Source: Pedobacter chitinilyticus (GTDB lineage Bacteria > Bacteroidota > Bacteroidia > Sphingobacteriales > Sphingobacteriaceae). Taken from it: DNA of 64,000 nucleotides. Within the stretch, counting starts at the first letter, position 1, and each line of letters opens with the position of its first letter. Position numbers and translations under genes: made by a program. A model generated the notes under the pieces. The model worked only from the letters and a program-made list of their open reading frames with translations. It was not told where the DNA came from and did not search any database. Shown in pieces: positions 28,187 through 37,173 of this stretch. The DNA is taken from contig NZ_QMHN01000005.1 of NCBI RefSeq assembly GCF_003313385.1, positions 207,084 to 271,083 of the forward strand, written 5' to 3'.

Positions 28187-28462
28187 GTGAGGTATAACGT
28201 AACAAGAACAATTTACAAGGCGTTTTTTCTAGTTGTTTTGGCAGTTTCTGTCGGTAATTATGCTATAGCTCAACCAGGTGGACCAGACGAATCAGGCCCA
28301 GATACCCCATGTCCTCCTGACTCAAATTTGGATGATTGTGATCCTGATAATCAAGTGCCAATAGATGGTGGTGCGGGTATTTTGGTTGCCGCAGGTGTAG
28401 CTTATGGAATCAAAAAGGTTTACGATAAGCGCAAACAGAATAAGACCTCAGAAGCCGTTTAG
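28187..28462 (+). CDS. Small exported protein with PID-CTERM-like sorting tail
   Basis: 91 residues from a GTG start; the only upstream in-frame option is blocked by a TAG at 28160. A signal peptide runs to about residue 28 (FFLVVLAVSVGNYAIAQ). A short acidic, proline-rich, Cys-containing stretch follows (PDTPCPPDSNLDDCDPDNQ). The tail has the motif PIDGGAG, a hydrophobic segment (ILVAAGVAYGIKK) and a basic end (KVYDKRKQNK). Motif, hydrophobic helix and basic tail match the tripartite pattern of C-terminal sorting signals, and the PID signature resembles the PID-CTERM class of Bacteroidota small proteins. That class name is from memory. No exosortase gene lies in the window. It converges with the kinase gene, leaving 5 bases between the stops. 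Confidence 0.72.
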   Translation: MRYNVTRTIYKAFFLVVLAVSVGNYAIAQPGGPDESGPDTPCPPDSNLDDCDPDNQVPIDGGAGILVAAGVAYGIKKVYDKRKQNKTSEAV

Positions 28463-28467
28463 TATTC

Positions 28468-29331
28468 CTAACCGGCTTGCTCTAATATTCCTTCTCTTTT
28501 TAAGATATACTCGAAAATACCCTCGATAGGTTTTTGTAGTGTTTTGCCAATTCTCAAATTGTTTTCTGCAAATACAGCCCTTAGCTCTTCTTGGTAATAA
28601 TAACTGATGGAACCTACAAAGTTGCACTCTAAGGTTTTGTAATTCTTATAATCTTTAACGTTGGTATCTATAAATTCCTGGAAACCATCCCTTAAGGTTT
28701 TTTGGATAAAAGGATGTTGCCTGTGTTGAACCATGAATCTGCTGAAAGTAGCAAGGTACGAGTTAGGGAAAGGTTTTTGGTAAATGTTTTCTACAGCGAT
28801 GTCTTTGGTAATTTGGAAAGTTTCCTTGAAAATCTCTCTCAAATCGGCAGGCATACTTTTATGCAGAAACGAAATCAACATTTTTTTACCAAAATAGGTG
28901 CCAGAACCTTCATCTCCCAAAATATAACCTAAACCATGCTTGCCATTGTAAACTGTTTGACCATCGTAATAGGCAATGTTCGAGCCTGTTCCCAAAATGC
29001 AGGCCAAACCTTTTTTATCGCCACAGGTAGCATAAGCTGAGCCTAACAAATCATGGTCTACACTGATAAAGGCATTTTTAAAAAATGAAGAAAGGCCATT
29101 AGAGATAATCTCATGTTTATCAGGGTTTAAACAACCTGCGCCAAAAAAGTAAACTTCTTTCACTTGGCTGGCAATAGCCGAAATATCTTTGTTTTTAGAA
29201 AGGATCCTTACCACATCTTGGGCATTTGCAAAATATGGGTTGATGCCTTGAGTGCTAAATGAGAGTGTTTGGCTTGGGCTGTAGGCCATCCAGTCTGTTT
29301 TGGACGAGCCGCTATCTGCAACTAAAATCAT
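28468..29331 (-). CDS. BadF/BadG/BcrA/BcrD-type ATPase, probable N-acetylglucosamine kinase
   Basis: 287 residues of the ASKHA fold. The first phosphate motif is at the N terminus (ILVADSGSSKTDW), the second region around GLACILGTGSNIAYYDG, and a glycine-rich GLGYILGDEGSGTYFGKK block follows. This pattern fits the eukaryote-like N-acetylglucosamine kinase group, which phosphorylates amino sugars during cell-wall or chitin-sugar recycling. Length is normal for the family. It starts 19 bases after the TolC gene on the same strand, so it may be transcribed with the efflux operon. That pairing is not an obvious functional link. Confidence 0.85.
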   Translation of the reverse strand: MILVADSGSSKTDWMAYSPSQTLSFSTQGINPYFANAQDVVRILSKNKDISAIASQVKEVYFFGAGCLNPDKHEIISNGLSSFFKNAFISVDHDLLGSAYATCGDKKGLACILGTGSNIAYYDGQTVYNGKHGLGYILGDEGSGTYFGKKMLISFLHKSMPADLREIFKETFQITKDIAVENIYQKPFPNSYLATFSRFMVQHRQHPFIQKTLRDGFQEFIDTNVKDYKNYKTLECNFVGSISYYYQEELRAVFAENNLRIGKTLQKPIEGIFEYILKREGILEQAG

Positions 29332-29350
29332 GCTCTAAAATAAAAAAATA

Positions 29351-30664
29351 TTACAAATTTAACGTACCGCTAATCTGTTTTAGGTAAATTTCTGACAATT
29401 TTGCCTGATATTTTATTTCTAGATACCTGTTATTGGCATTAATAGCGTTTCTTTGAGCCTCACGCAATTCCAAAGGTGTAATATTTCCAAGTCTGTATTT
29501 TTCTAGCGTAATATCCAAGTTTTGATTGGCCAGATTGACATTTCCCTGCTCTAATTTTACCAATTCTAAAAAAGTAGTATAGTTTTGGTAGGCTTCGGTA
29601 AGTTGTGCAACAAGATTTTGCTTGGTTTGCTCTACCTGTGTTTTTGCCGTGCTAATATTCACTTTGGCATTACGCTCATTTTGACGTTGTAAAAAGCCAT
29701 TAAAGATATTGATGCTGGCCGTTAGCCCATAGCTAAATCCACGGGCTCTAAATTGGGTGTTAAACCCTGTAGGAGATTCGCTTTTATTGAAATCATAACC
29801 GCTGTTAAGACTAATTTGCGGATACCGGTTCCCTTGTACCTGTTTTAAGCTCAATTCGGCCACTCGTTGGTTAAGGATGGCACTTTGCAAAGCTGGATTT
29901 AACTGTTCAAGTTGCGAAGCAAGCGTGGTATAGTTAAGACTTGCATCAATGTCAAAAATGTTATCCACTGAAAATTTGGTGGTAATGTCTCTTGCTAGAA
30001 GCCGATTTAACGTTACCATATAATTGTTCAACAAGTTTTTTTGTTGAAGATAGGTAGAGGTATCGGTATTATAATCTACCTGAGCTGCAACCACATCCAG
30101 TTTTGAGCCACGGCCTATTTTCAGCTTACTATCCGCAATGCGTAAACGCAGTGCCGAAACATCAATGGTGCTATCAGCCGCAACTACTAATTGTTGCTGC
30201 TTGGCCATGTTGTAGTAAGCAGTAAGTACTTCGGTAATGGTATTGAGGATTTGTGTATTCACATTCTTTTCGCCCTGTTCCTCCAAAGTTTTTAAACGCT
30301 CGCGGTTGGCAAACATACTGAAGCCATCAAATACTGTCCAATTAATGCCGAAGCCATAGGCCATATTGCTATTTCTCGCACCATTAATCCTTCTTTCGGT
30401 ACCGCTGGCCTGGGTTTGTACGGTATTTTGTCTGCTTCCTCCAGTAGAAAAATCTCCAGTGACTATCGGAAGCATACCTGCATTCCCTAAATTGGAATTG
30501 TTCTTCGCAATTTCTACTTCGTTTTTAACCAGTTTAATATCGTAGTTGTTCTGTAGCGCTATGCTGATGGCTTCCTGTAAAGTCAGTTTTTCCTGTGCAA
30601 AAACCGATGAAATACTACAAAGGCAAATTGTGAGCGTTGCGTATATGTATGATTTGATTTTCAT
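29351..30664 (-). CDS. TolC-family outer-membrane efflux channel
   Basis: About 437 residues from the ATG at 30664. A longer reading to 30697 would overlap the pump gene and add 11 non-signal residues, while 30664 gives a clean signal peptide (MKIKSYIYATLTICLCSISS) and a 7-base gap. Two repeats of the OEP fold are visible, each with long helices (LQEAISIALQNNYDIKLVKN; LNQRVAELSLKQVQGNRYPQ) and a strand region (INIFNGFLQRQNERNAKVNI). The typical ending LREAQRNAINANNRYLEIKY is present. It forms the trimeric outer-membrane duct of the RND pump encoded just upstream. No lipobox is present, unlike the second efflux channel at 56551. Confidence 0.92.
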   Translation of the reverse strand: MKIKSYIYATLTICLCSISSVFAQEKLTLQEAISIALQNNYDIKLVKNEVEIAKNNSNLGNAGMLPIVTGDFSTGGSRQNTVQTQASGTERRINGARNSNMAYGFGINWTVFDGFSMFANRERLKTLEEQGEKNVNTQILNTITEVLTAYYNMAKQQQLVVAADSTIDVSALRLRIADSKLKIGRGSKLDVVAAQVDYNTDTSTYLQQKNLLNNYMVTLNRLLARDITTKFSVDNIFDIDASLNYTTLASQLEQLNPALQSAILNQRVAELSLKQVQGNRYPQISLNSGYDFNKSESPTGFNTQFRARGFSYGLTASINIFNGFLQRQNERNAKVNISTAKTQVEQTKQNLVAQLTEAYQNYTTFLELVKLEQGNVNLANQNLDITLEKYRLGNITPLELREAQRNAINANNRYLEIKYQAKLSEIYLKQISGTLNL

Positions 30665-30671
30665 TTTTTCA

Positions 30672-33600
30672 CTATTGATTTTTCGGTTTTTCCTCATCGG
30701 CCAACGCCGCTGCTAAAGATTGCTTGAGATCCGTATTTTCTTTGTGCTCTTTTGACCAAAGAGAATAGATAGCTGGAATGACAAAAAGGGTTAGTATTAA
30801 CGAGAAAAGTGTTCCACCAATAATTACCGTTCCCATACTCATACGGCTTTTAGCGGCTGCACCCAAAGCCATGGCAATAGGCAATGCCCCAATGGCAATG
30901 GCTAAACTGGTCATTAAAATAGGACGTAACCTCGAAACGGCAGCTTCCCTGATGGCTTCCTGCACAGACTTGCCTTGCTCTTTAAGCTGGTTGGCAAATT
31001 CGACAATCAAAATCCCATTTTTTGTTACCAATCCAATCAACATAATAGTTCCAATTTGACTAAAGATGTTCCAGCTTTGTCCGCATAACCATAGCGATAA
31101 AAACGCACCCGCAACAGCCATCGGTACTGTTAAAATAATAATGATAGGGTCTTTAAAACTTTCGAACTGGGCGGCCAAAATGAGATAAACCAGTAAAAGT
31201 GCCAAGCCAAATGCAAACATGGTATTGGATGAGCTTTCCTTGAAATCTCTGGATTCGCCACTAAGGTCGGTCGTAAAACTTTCGTCGAGTACTTTGGCGG
31301 CAATTCTGTCCATGGCTTCAATACCATCACCAATACTTCTGCCTGGGGCTAAACCTGCTGAAACCGTGGCCGAAATAAATCTGTTATTACGATACAATTG
31401 TGGCGGGCTACTTTCTTCCTTGGCAGTTACTAAGTTGTCAAGCTGAATCAATTGGCCTTTGTCATTTCGTACGTACACCGAGCTCAAATCCAAAGGATCT
31501 TTTCTGTTGCTTACATCAAACTGCCCTATAACCTGATATTGCTTGCCGTTCATAAAGAAATAAGAGAAACGTTGGCCACTTAATCCAAGTTGTAGCGTTT
31601 GTGCGATATCTACGATAGAAACGCCCAGGTTTTTAGCTTTGTCTCTATCGATGGTAAGGTTAATTTCTGGTTTGTTAAACTTGAGGTTCACGTCAGAAGT
31701 GGTGAAAGTAGGATCTTGTGAGACAGCTTCCATAAATTGAGGAACTTTTTCACGCAGTTTTTCAAAATTCTGTGCCTGAATAATGTAGCTAATCGGTAAA
31801 CCGCCTCTTCGGCCTACAGAAATAGTGGGCTGTTGCGTAACGGTTACTTTGCCTTCAGTATATTTACGAGTAATTTTAGTGAGTCGTTCTGCAATATCTT
31901 TTTGGCTTCTCTCCCTGTCTCCAGGATCAACCAATCCCATTCTCACAAAACCTGAATTGGTAGAACCCGAACCGCCAAAACCTGGTGAAGTAATGGTAAT
32001 GTTGACGTTCTTTTCAGGGATAGAGTCTAAAATCATTTGGTTAATTTTCATCATGAATCTATCCGTGTAGGCAAAAGAAGTGCCCTCTGGAGTGCTAACG
32101 CTCATATTAATCGCACTTCTGTCATCATATGGCGCTGTTTCCTTGGGCAATACTTTCCAAAAAAGAAAAATTAAACCTGCGCAGACCAAAATAATGGGAG
32201 CCGCCAACCAACGACGTTTAAGGAACTTCTCTAAGTTGGTTTGATAGCCTTCGTTTAATTTGATGAAATACGGTTCTGTCAGTCTATAAAACTTAGACGG
32301 CTTGTGGCCTCCTTTTTTCATCAAATAGGCATTCAACATTGGCGTGAGCGTAAGCGATACAAAGGCGGAAATGAGTACCGCCGCCCCAATGGTAACCCCA
32401 AATTCACGGAACAGTCGCCCGACAAAACCTTGTAAGAAAATTACAGGAAGGAATACCGCCGCTAAAGTGATGGAAATGGATATTACTGCAAAGAAAATTT
32501 CGTTAGAACCTTTAATCGCTGCTTCAATAGGAGATAAGCCCTCTTCCACTTTTTTAAAGATGTTTTCCGTGACCACAATTCCATCATCTACCACCAAACC
32601 TGTTGCCAAAACAATCGCTAATAAAGTCAGTACGTTAATGGAGAAACCAAAAATGTACATGATGAAAAAGGTGGCAATTAAGGATACGGGAATATCGATC
32701 AAAGGTCTAAAGGCAATGCCCCAATCTCTAAAAAAAAGATAGATGATGAGGATTACCAGTACCAATGAAATTAAAATGGTTTCCGCTACTTCAGTTACCG
32801 ATCTTTTGATGAATTGGGTAGTATCTAAAGAAACTTTGAGTTTAATATCGCTTGGCATATCAGCCTGTAGTTTTTCAAATCTCTTGTAGAATTCCCTGCT
32901 AATGTCCAAATAATTGGCGCCTGGTTGCGGGATCACCCCAACGGCCACCATCGGTTTTCCAGATTCACGTAGTACGGTTTCCTCGTTTTCGGAACCAATC
33001 TCGGCAACTGCCACATCTTGAAGCTTTACTACACTGCTACTGCTATCGCCTTTAATAATTAGATTATTGAACTGCTCGGCATCGGTGAGTTTTCCAAGTG
33101 TTTTTACAGTCAATTCAGTAGAAGCTCCAGTCAATTTGCCCGAAGGAAGTTCCACGTTTTCTCGGTCAAGGGCAGTGACAATATCCTGAGAAGTAAGGCC
33201 ATAAGAAGCAAGTTTAGAAGGATCAATCCTGATACGCATGGCATATTTGCGCTGCCCTTGAATTTGCATGCTACTTACCCCAGGGATGGTTTGGATCCTG
33301 TCGGCAATCACGTTTTCCGCAAAGTCACTCAAATCAGTTACATTGCGTTTATCGCTCTGTATCGTCATGGAAATGATCGCATCCGAATTGGCATCGGCTT
33401 TACTTACAATCGGTAAGCCATCAATATCTTTGGGTAGGTTTCTGGCAGCTTGAGAGACCTTGTCGCGAACATCGTTAGCCGCCACATCGATATCTTTTCC
33501 CAAGTTAAATTCAACGGTAATGTTGCTGGTACCTTGGTTACTGGATGAAGTAATATTCCTAATCCCGTCAATGGAATTGATTGATTTTTCTAAAGGTTCG

Positions 33601-33791
33601 GTAATCTGAGATTCGATGATATCAGAGTTGGCCCCAGGATAGGAAGTACGTACCGAAATAATAGAAGGATCAATGGATGGGTACTCTCTAATACCCAAAA
33701 AGTTGTAGCCAATTATCCCAAATAGGATAATGATGAGATTCATCACAATAGCCAAAACTGGCCTTTTAATACTGGTAGTTGAAATGCTCAT
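30672..33791 (-). CDS. RND multidrug efflux pump, inner-membrane subunit (AcrB/HAE1 type)
   Basis: 1039 residues, the normal length. The first transmembrane helix is at the N terminus (RPVLAIVMNLIIILFGIIGY). The periplasmic porter loop carries YPGANSDIIESQITEPLEKS. Helix 4 has the proton-relay pair in GLVVDDGIVVTENIF. A second half repeats the fold, with helices such as FGLALLLVYLILAAQFESFK and IGLVTKNGILIVEFANQLKE. It exports drugs, detergents or lipid-like compounds in exchange for protons. The gene begins 2 bases after the adaptor stop and is followed by the TolC gene, so the three form one operon. No regulator gene is adjacent. Substrate cannot be inferred. Confidence 0.96.
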   Translation of the reverse strand: MSISTTSIKRPVLAIVMNLIIILFGIIGYNFLGIREYPSIDPSIISVRTSYPGANSDIIESQITEPLEKSINSIDGIRNITSSSNQGTSNITVEFNLGKDIDVAANDVRDKVSQAARNLPKDIDGLPIVSKADANSDAIISMTIQSDKRNVTDLSDFAENVIADRIQTIPGVSSMQIQGQRKYAMRIRIDPSKLASYGLTSQDIVTALDRENVELPSGKLTGASTELTVKTLGKLTDAEQFNNLIIKGDSSSSVVKLQDVAVAEIGSENEETVLRESGKPMVAVGVIPQPGANYLDISREFYKRFEKLQADMPSDIKLKVSLDTTQFIKRSVTEVAETILISLVLVILIIYLFFRDWGIAFRPLIDIPVSLIATFFIMYIFGFSINVLTLLAIVLATGLVVDDGIVVTENIFKKVEEGLSPIEAAIKGSNEIFFAVISISITLAAVFLPVIFLQGFVGRLFREFGVTIGAAVLISAFVSLTLTPMLNAYLMKKGGHKPSKFYRLTEPYFIKLNEGYQTNLEKFLKRRWLAAPIILVCAGLIFLFWKVLPKETAPYDDRSAINMSVSTPEGTSFAYTDRFMMKINQMILDSIPEKNVNITITSPGFGGSGSTNSGFVRMGLVDPGDRERSQKDIAERLTKITRKYTEGKVTVTQQPTISVGRRGGLPISYIIQAQNFEKLREKVPQFMEAVSQDPTFTTSDVNLKFNKPEINLTIDRDKAKNLGVSIVDIAQTLQLGLSGQRFSYFFMNGKQYQVIGQFDVSNRKDPLDLSSVYVRNDKGQLIQLDNLVTAKEESSPPQLYRNNRFISATVSAGLAPGRSIGDGIEAMDRIAAKVLDESFTTDLSGESRDFKESSSNTMFAFGLALLLVYLILAAQFESFKDPIIIILTVPMAVAGAFLSLWLCGQSWNIFSQIGTIMLIGLVTKNGILIVEFANQLKEQGKSVQEAIREAAVSRLRPILMTSLAIAIGALPIAMALGAAAKSRMSMGTVIIGGTLFSLILTLFVIPAIYSLWSKEHKENTDLKQSLAAALADEEKPKNQ

Positions 33792-33793
33792 AC

Positions 33794-34882
33794 TTACTTT
33801 TTGGCTATTTTAACTTTCACATCCGCATCAGGCTTTAGGGCCATTGCTCCTGTGGTGAGCACGGTGTCGCCAACGTTCAAGCCCGAAAGCACTAAAATTT
33901 TATCTGCTGTTCTGGTGCCAGTTTCCACAGGCATTTGTTGCGCTTTACCATTTTTGGAGATGTAAACTACTTTACCTTTAAGCACAGGGATAACTGCTTC
34001 AGTTGGGATTAATATGGCGTCTTTGATCGTCGATAATGACAGCTTCACTTTAGCAAATGAGCCTGGGAGTAATTCACCACTGGCATTTTGTGCCAAGGCC
34101 TTAATTTGCAAGGTTCTGGTAGTTTGATTAATGCCTGGCTCTATCGCAAATACTTTTCCAGAGAACGTTTTATTGCTGCCATCAATATTAAAGGAAATAT
34201 CACTATTTGATTTTAGCTGTGAAACATATTTTTCCGGAATAGAGAAGTTGATTTTTACAGGATTGGTACTTAATAAATTCGCAATAGTGGTGTTAGGCGT
34301 AATGTATTCGCCCATAGAAATATTACGCAAGCCCACTTTACCACTAAAAGGTGCGATGATGGTGGTTTTTGCAAGTTGCGCCCTAATTAACTGTACTTGG
34401 GATTTTAAAGCTTGTAACTCAGCCAACGAAGTATCGTATTCTTCTTGGCTAATCGCACCTTTCGCTAATAATTGTTTGGCCCTGTTTTCATTACTTGCGG
34501 ATAGATTTTGCCTGGTGATAACTTCTCTAAGTTGTGCTTGTATATCCCTGTCATTTATTTTAACCAAAGCAGCGCCTTTACTTACATTACTTCCTTCTTT
34601 GAAATAGATGCCAGTAACCAAGCCAGCCACTTCGCTTCTCAATGTCACTGCTTCGTTGGCTTCAATACTTCCAGTAATATCTATATTGCTAGAAAAATCG
34701 CTCGTAGCGGCTATAATTCCATCTACGTTTAGTGGCGCTCCGCCTTTACCCTTTCCGCCTTTTCCTGGACCTGCACCGCCTGGGCCGCCCCCTTCGATTT
34801 TTTTATTTTCAGTAATTCTGTAATAAACGAGATAGGCAAGTCCAAGTGCCAATACAAGATAGAATATATACCTTTTTTTCAT
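33794..34882 (-). CDS. RND efflux periplasmic adaptor (MexA/AcrA type)
   Basis: 362 residues. An N-terminal membrane anchor (YIFYLVLALGLAYLVYY) takes the place of a lipobox. A glycine/lysine-rich flexible linker follows (GGGPGGAGPGKGGKGKGG, about residues 32-49). A beta-barrel/lipoyl region (TGSIEANEAVTLRSEVAG, YFKEGSNVSKGAALVKINDR), an alpha-helical hairpin at about 110-170 (QLREVITRQNLSASNENRAK) and a membrane-proximal domain (TEAVIPVLKGKVVYISKNG) complete it. It bridges pump and TolC channel. It is the first gene of the minus-strand operon; the 398-base gap upstream holds a split inverted repeat that could be regulatory. Confidence 0.94.
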   Translation of the reverse strand: MKKRYIFYLVLALGLAYLVYYRITENKKIEGGGPGGAGPGKGGKGKGGAPLNVDGIIAATSDFSSNIDITGSIEANEAVTLRSEVAGLVTGIYFKEGSNVSKGAALVKINDRDIQAQLREVITRQNLSASNENRAKQLLAKGAISQEEYDTSLAELQALKSQVQLIRAQLAKTTIIAPFSGKVGLRNISMGEYITPNTTIANLLSTNPVKINFSIPEKYVSQLKSNSDISFNIDGSNKTFSGKVFAIEPGINQTTRTLQIKALAQNASGELLPGSFAKVKLSLSTIKDAILIPTEAVIPVLKGKVVYISKNGKAQQMPVETGTRTADKILVLSGLNVGDTVLTTGAMALKPDADVKVKIAKK

Positions 34883-35280
34883 TCGTATAAATTTGTTTTC
34901 AATGGTGATGAAGCGATCATGATTTATTCATTCCGACGTGGCGTTCATAAAATCATGACCGTTTCATCTTAATAGTTTGTATTCGGTATAGAAATTTAAA
35001 TGGTTTAGTTCTTCTTCACTTTAAGTAGCTAAGCTCGAAAAATTGCGAAGTGAATACAAACAAAAATATCTAATTGTTTCTCCATTATTAAGATGTACTA
35101 ACTATGTTACAGCACTTTGAGGATAATCATTGAGGAAAGAAGTTTTAAATTCTATTTTTGTGCCAATACGCTTGGTATTTTAGGACATTAAGTCCCTATT
35201 TTTACCAACAAGAAAAGTAAAATAAAGAACCAATTAAGAGTATTTTGGTGCTTTATGATGGTAAAAACAATTAAAATTAA
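34883..35280. other. Divergent control region with split inverted repeat
   Basis: 398 bases between the adaptor (minus) and the M61 peptidase (plus). A 20-base left arm at 34965-34984 (CATCTTAATAGTTTGTATTC) is complementary to a right arm cut in two: GAATACAAAC at 35052-35061 and TATTAAGATG at 35086-35095, with 24 bases between. A plus-strand promoter candidate is listed separately at 35130-35160. No small gene was seen. Confidence 0.7.
35130..35160 (+). promoter_or_regulatory. Candidate promoter of the M61 peptidase gene
   Basis: TATTTTTG at 35153-35160 fits the Bacteroidota -7 consensus TAnnTTTG. TTG at 35130-35132 lies about 20 bases upstream, as expected for the -33 element. It would give a leader of about 110 bases. 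Confidence 0.45.
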
Positions 35281-37101
35281 ATGAAAAAAATCCTAGGAGT
35301 AGCATTGTTGCTAACGTTAACTATGGCAGCTAAATCGCAAGTTAAAATTGGCTTTGAGGTATCTTTCAAAGAACCCCAAGCACACTATGCAGAGGTGGAA
35401 ATGAACATGTCGGGCATTGCCGCAAAAGATTATGTAGATTTAAAAATGCCCGTTTGGACACCAGGCTCTTATTTGGTGCGTGAGTTTGGGAAAAATGTGG
35501 AGAGCTTTACCGCTACTGTTAACGGTAAGCCTGCCAAAGTACAAAAGGTAACCAAAAACACTTGGAGGGTTTTTAATGCTAAAGCAGCAGCTCTAAAAGT
35601 TAATTATAGGGTTTATGCTTTTGAAATCTCGGTGCGTACCGCGTTTATCGATGAGTCGCATGCCTTTCTTTCATCGGCAGGTATTTTTATGTATCCAGCG
35701 GGGATGATTAAAAATCCAAGTACCGTAAAAATTGTGCCTTTTGGCAAATGGGATAAAGTGAGTACAGGTTTAGAGCCTGTAGCTGGACAAAAATTCACTT
35801 ACCATGCGGCAGATTTTGATATTCTGTTTGATAGCCCGATAGAAGTGGGTAATCAGGATATTTTTGAATTTACGGCTTCTGGCGTAAAGCACGAAGTGGC
35901 CATGTATGGCGGTGGCAATTATGATAAAGAACGTTTAAAAGTAGATATGGCGAAAATTGTAGAACAAGGCACTGCAATTTTTGGAGACAATCCTAACAAG
36001 CATTATACTTTCATTGTGCACAACTATGCACAAGGAGGTGGCGGTTTAGAGCATTTAAACTCTACAGTGTTGGGCGCAAGCAGAAATGCATATGGAACCG
36101 AAAAAGGCTACAAAGGATTTCTTTCGTTGGTAGCTCACGAATATTTCCACTTATGGAATGTGAAGAGACTTCGTCCAGTGGCTTTGGGACCATTTGATTA
36201 CGATAATGAGAACTACACCACCAACCTTTGGACGGCTGAAGGATTTACCTCATACTATGAAAACAAGTTATTGATTAGAGCTGGAGCTACCAACCAAGCT
36301 ACTTTCTTAAATGATCTTATTGGAGGTTTGGGAACGGTAATTAATACACCAGGTGCTAAATTCCAGTCGGCTTCATCTTCTAGTTTTGACGCTTGGATCA
36401 TTGGCTATCGCCCTAATGAAAATTCAAAAAACAGTTCTATCTCTTACTATAGCAAAGGTGAAGTGGTTGGGATGTTAATGGACTTGGAAATTGCGAATGC
36501 TACTAAAGGCGCTAAAAGTTTGGACGATGTGATGAAAGCCATGTACGAACAAGGAAAAGTTCAAAAAAGAGGTTATACCGATGCTGAATTTAAAGCGATG
36601 GTAGAAAAAATTAGTGGTATAAGCTTTACCAATTTCTGGGCAAAATATATTGATGGTGTGGACGATATCGACTTTGAGAAGTTCTTAGCATATGCAGGAA
36701 TTGATGCCAAGGCAGAAATTGCTTCACCAAATAAACCTTACACTGGGGCAACTTTAACGGTAACTAGGAGTGTAAATGTGGGCGGTGTTTCTAGAAATTC
36801 ACCAGCTTGGTTTCAAGGATTAAACGTTAATGACGAGATTTTAGCTTTAGATGGATCAAGTATTGGTGACGAAATGCGCAACATTAAATTGCCAAACCCA
36901 GGACTTACCTTAGAGAGCTTGCCTACTATCGCTAAAAAGCAGGTAGGTGATGTAGTAGAAGTAACTGTAAAACGTGATGGAATGGAGAAGAAGATTTCTT
37001 TAACGTTGAAAGAAAGCCCTAACGTACGTATCAAAGCAAGTTACAATGATAATGCTACTGCACAACAATTAGCAGTAAGAAAGCGTTGGATGGGTATATA
37101 A
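35281..37101 (+). CDS. M61 family metallopeptidase with PDZ domain
   Basis: 606 residues with a signal peptide ending near AAKSQ. The N-terminal beta domain (about 20-190) reads VDLKMPVWTPGSYLVREFGK, typical of M61 peptidases. The catalytic zinc motif HEYFHLWNVKR has His286, Glu287 and His290; the third ligand region is in LWTAEGFTSYYENKLL. A helical domain follows, then a PDZ domain at about 500-590 (RNSPAWFQGLNVNDEILALD). The family includes glycyl aminopeptidases that cut N-terminal Gly and Ala. The protein is probably periplasmic or outside the cell. It is monocistronic: a strong bidirectional terminator follows at 37120. Confidence 0.94.
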   Translation: MKKILGVALLLTLTMAAKSQVKIGFEVSFKEPQAHYAEVEMNMSGIAAKDYVDLKMPVWTPGSYLVREFGKNVESFTATVNGKPAKVQKVTKNTWRVFNAKAAALKVNYRVYAFEISVRTAFIDESHAFLSSAGIFMYPAGMIKNPSTVKIVPFGKWDKVSTGLEPVAGQKFTYHAADFDILFDSPIEVGNQDIFEFTASGVKHEVAMYGGGNYDKERLKVDMAKIVEQGTAIFGDNPNKHYTFIVHNYAQGGGGLEHLNSTVLGASRNAYGTEKGYKGFLSLVAHEYFHLWNVKRLRPVALGPFDYDNENYTTNLWTAEGFTSYYENKLLIRAGATNQATFLNDLIGGLGTVINTPGAKFQSASSSSFDAWIIGYRPNENSKNSSISYYSKGEVVGMLMDLEIANATKGAKSLDDVMKAMYEQGKVQKRGYTDAEFKAMVEKISGISFTNFWAKYIDGVDDIDFEKFLAYAGIDAKAEIASPNKPYTGATLTVTRSVNVGGVSRNSPAWFQGLNVNDEILALDGSSIGDEMRNIKLPNPGLTLESLPTIAKKQVGDVVEVTVKRDGMEKKISLTLKESPNVRIKASYNDNATAQQLAVRKRWMGI

Positions 37102-37119
37102 GCAACGATACACATCAAC

Positions 37120-37156
37120 AAAAAAAGGTCCCGCATGTGCGGGACCTTTTTTATTT
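37120..37156. terminator. Bidirectional terminator between M61 peptidase and small OMP gene
   Basis: AAAAAAGGTCCCGCA pairs with TGCGGGACCTTTTTT around a very short loop, with A and T runs on each side. It serves the plus-strand gene ending at 37101 and the minus-strand gene ending at 37174. Confidence 0.9.
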
Positions 37157-37173
37157 TAATCACTTTGTTTTGA

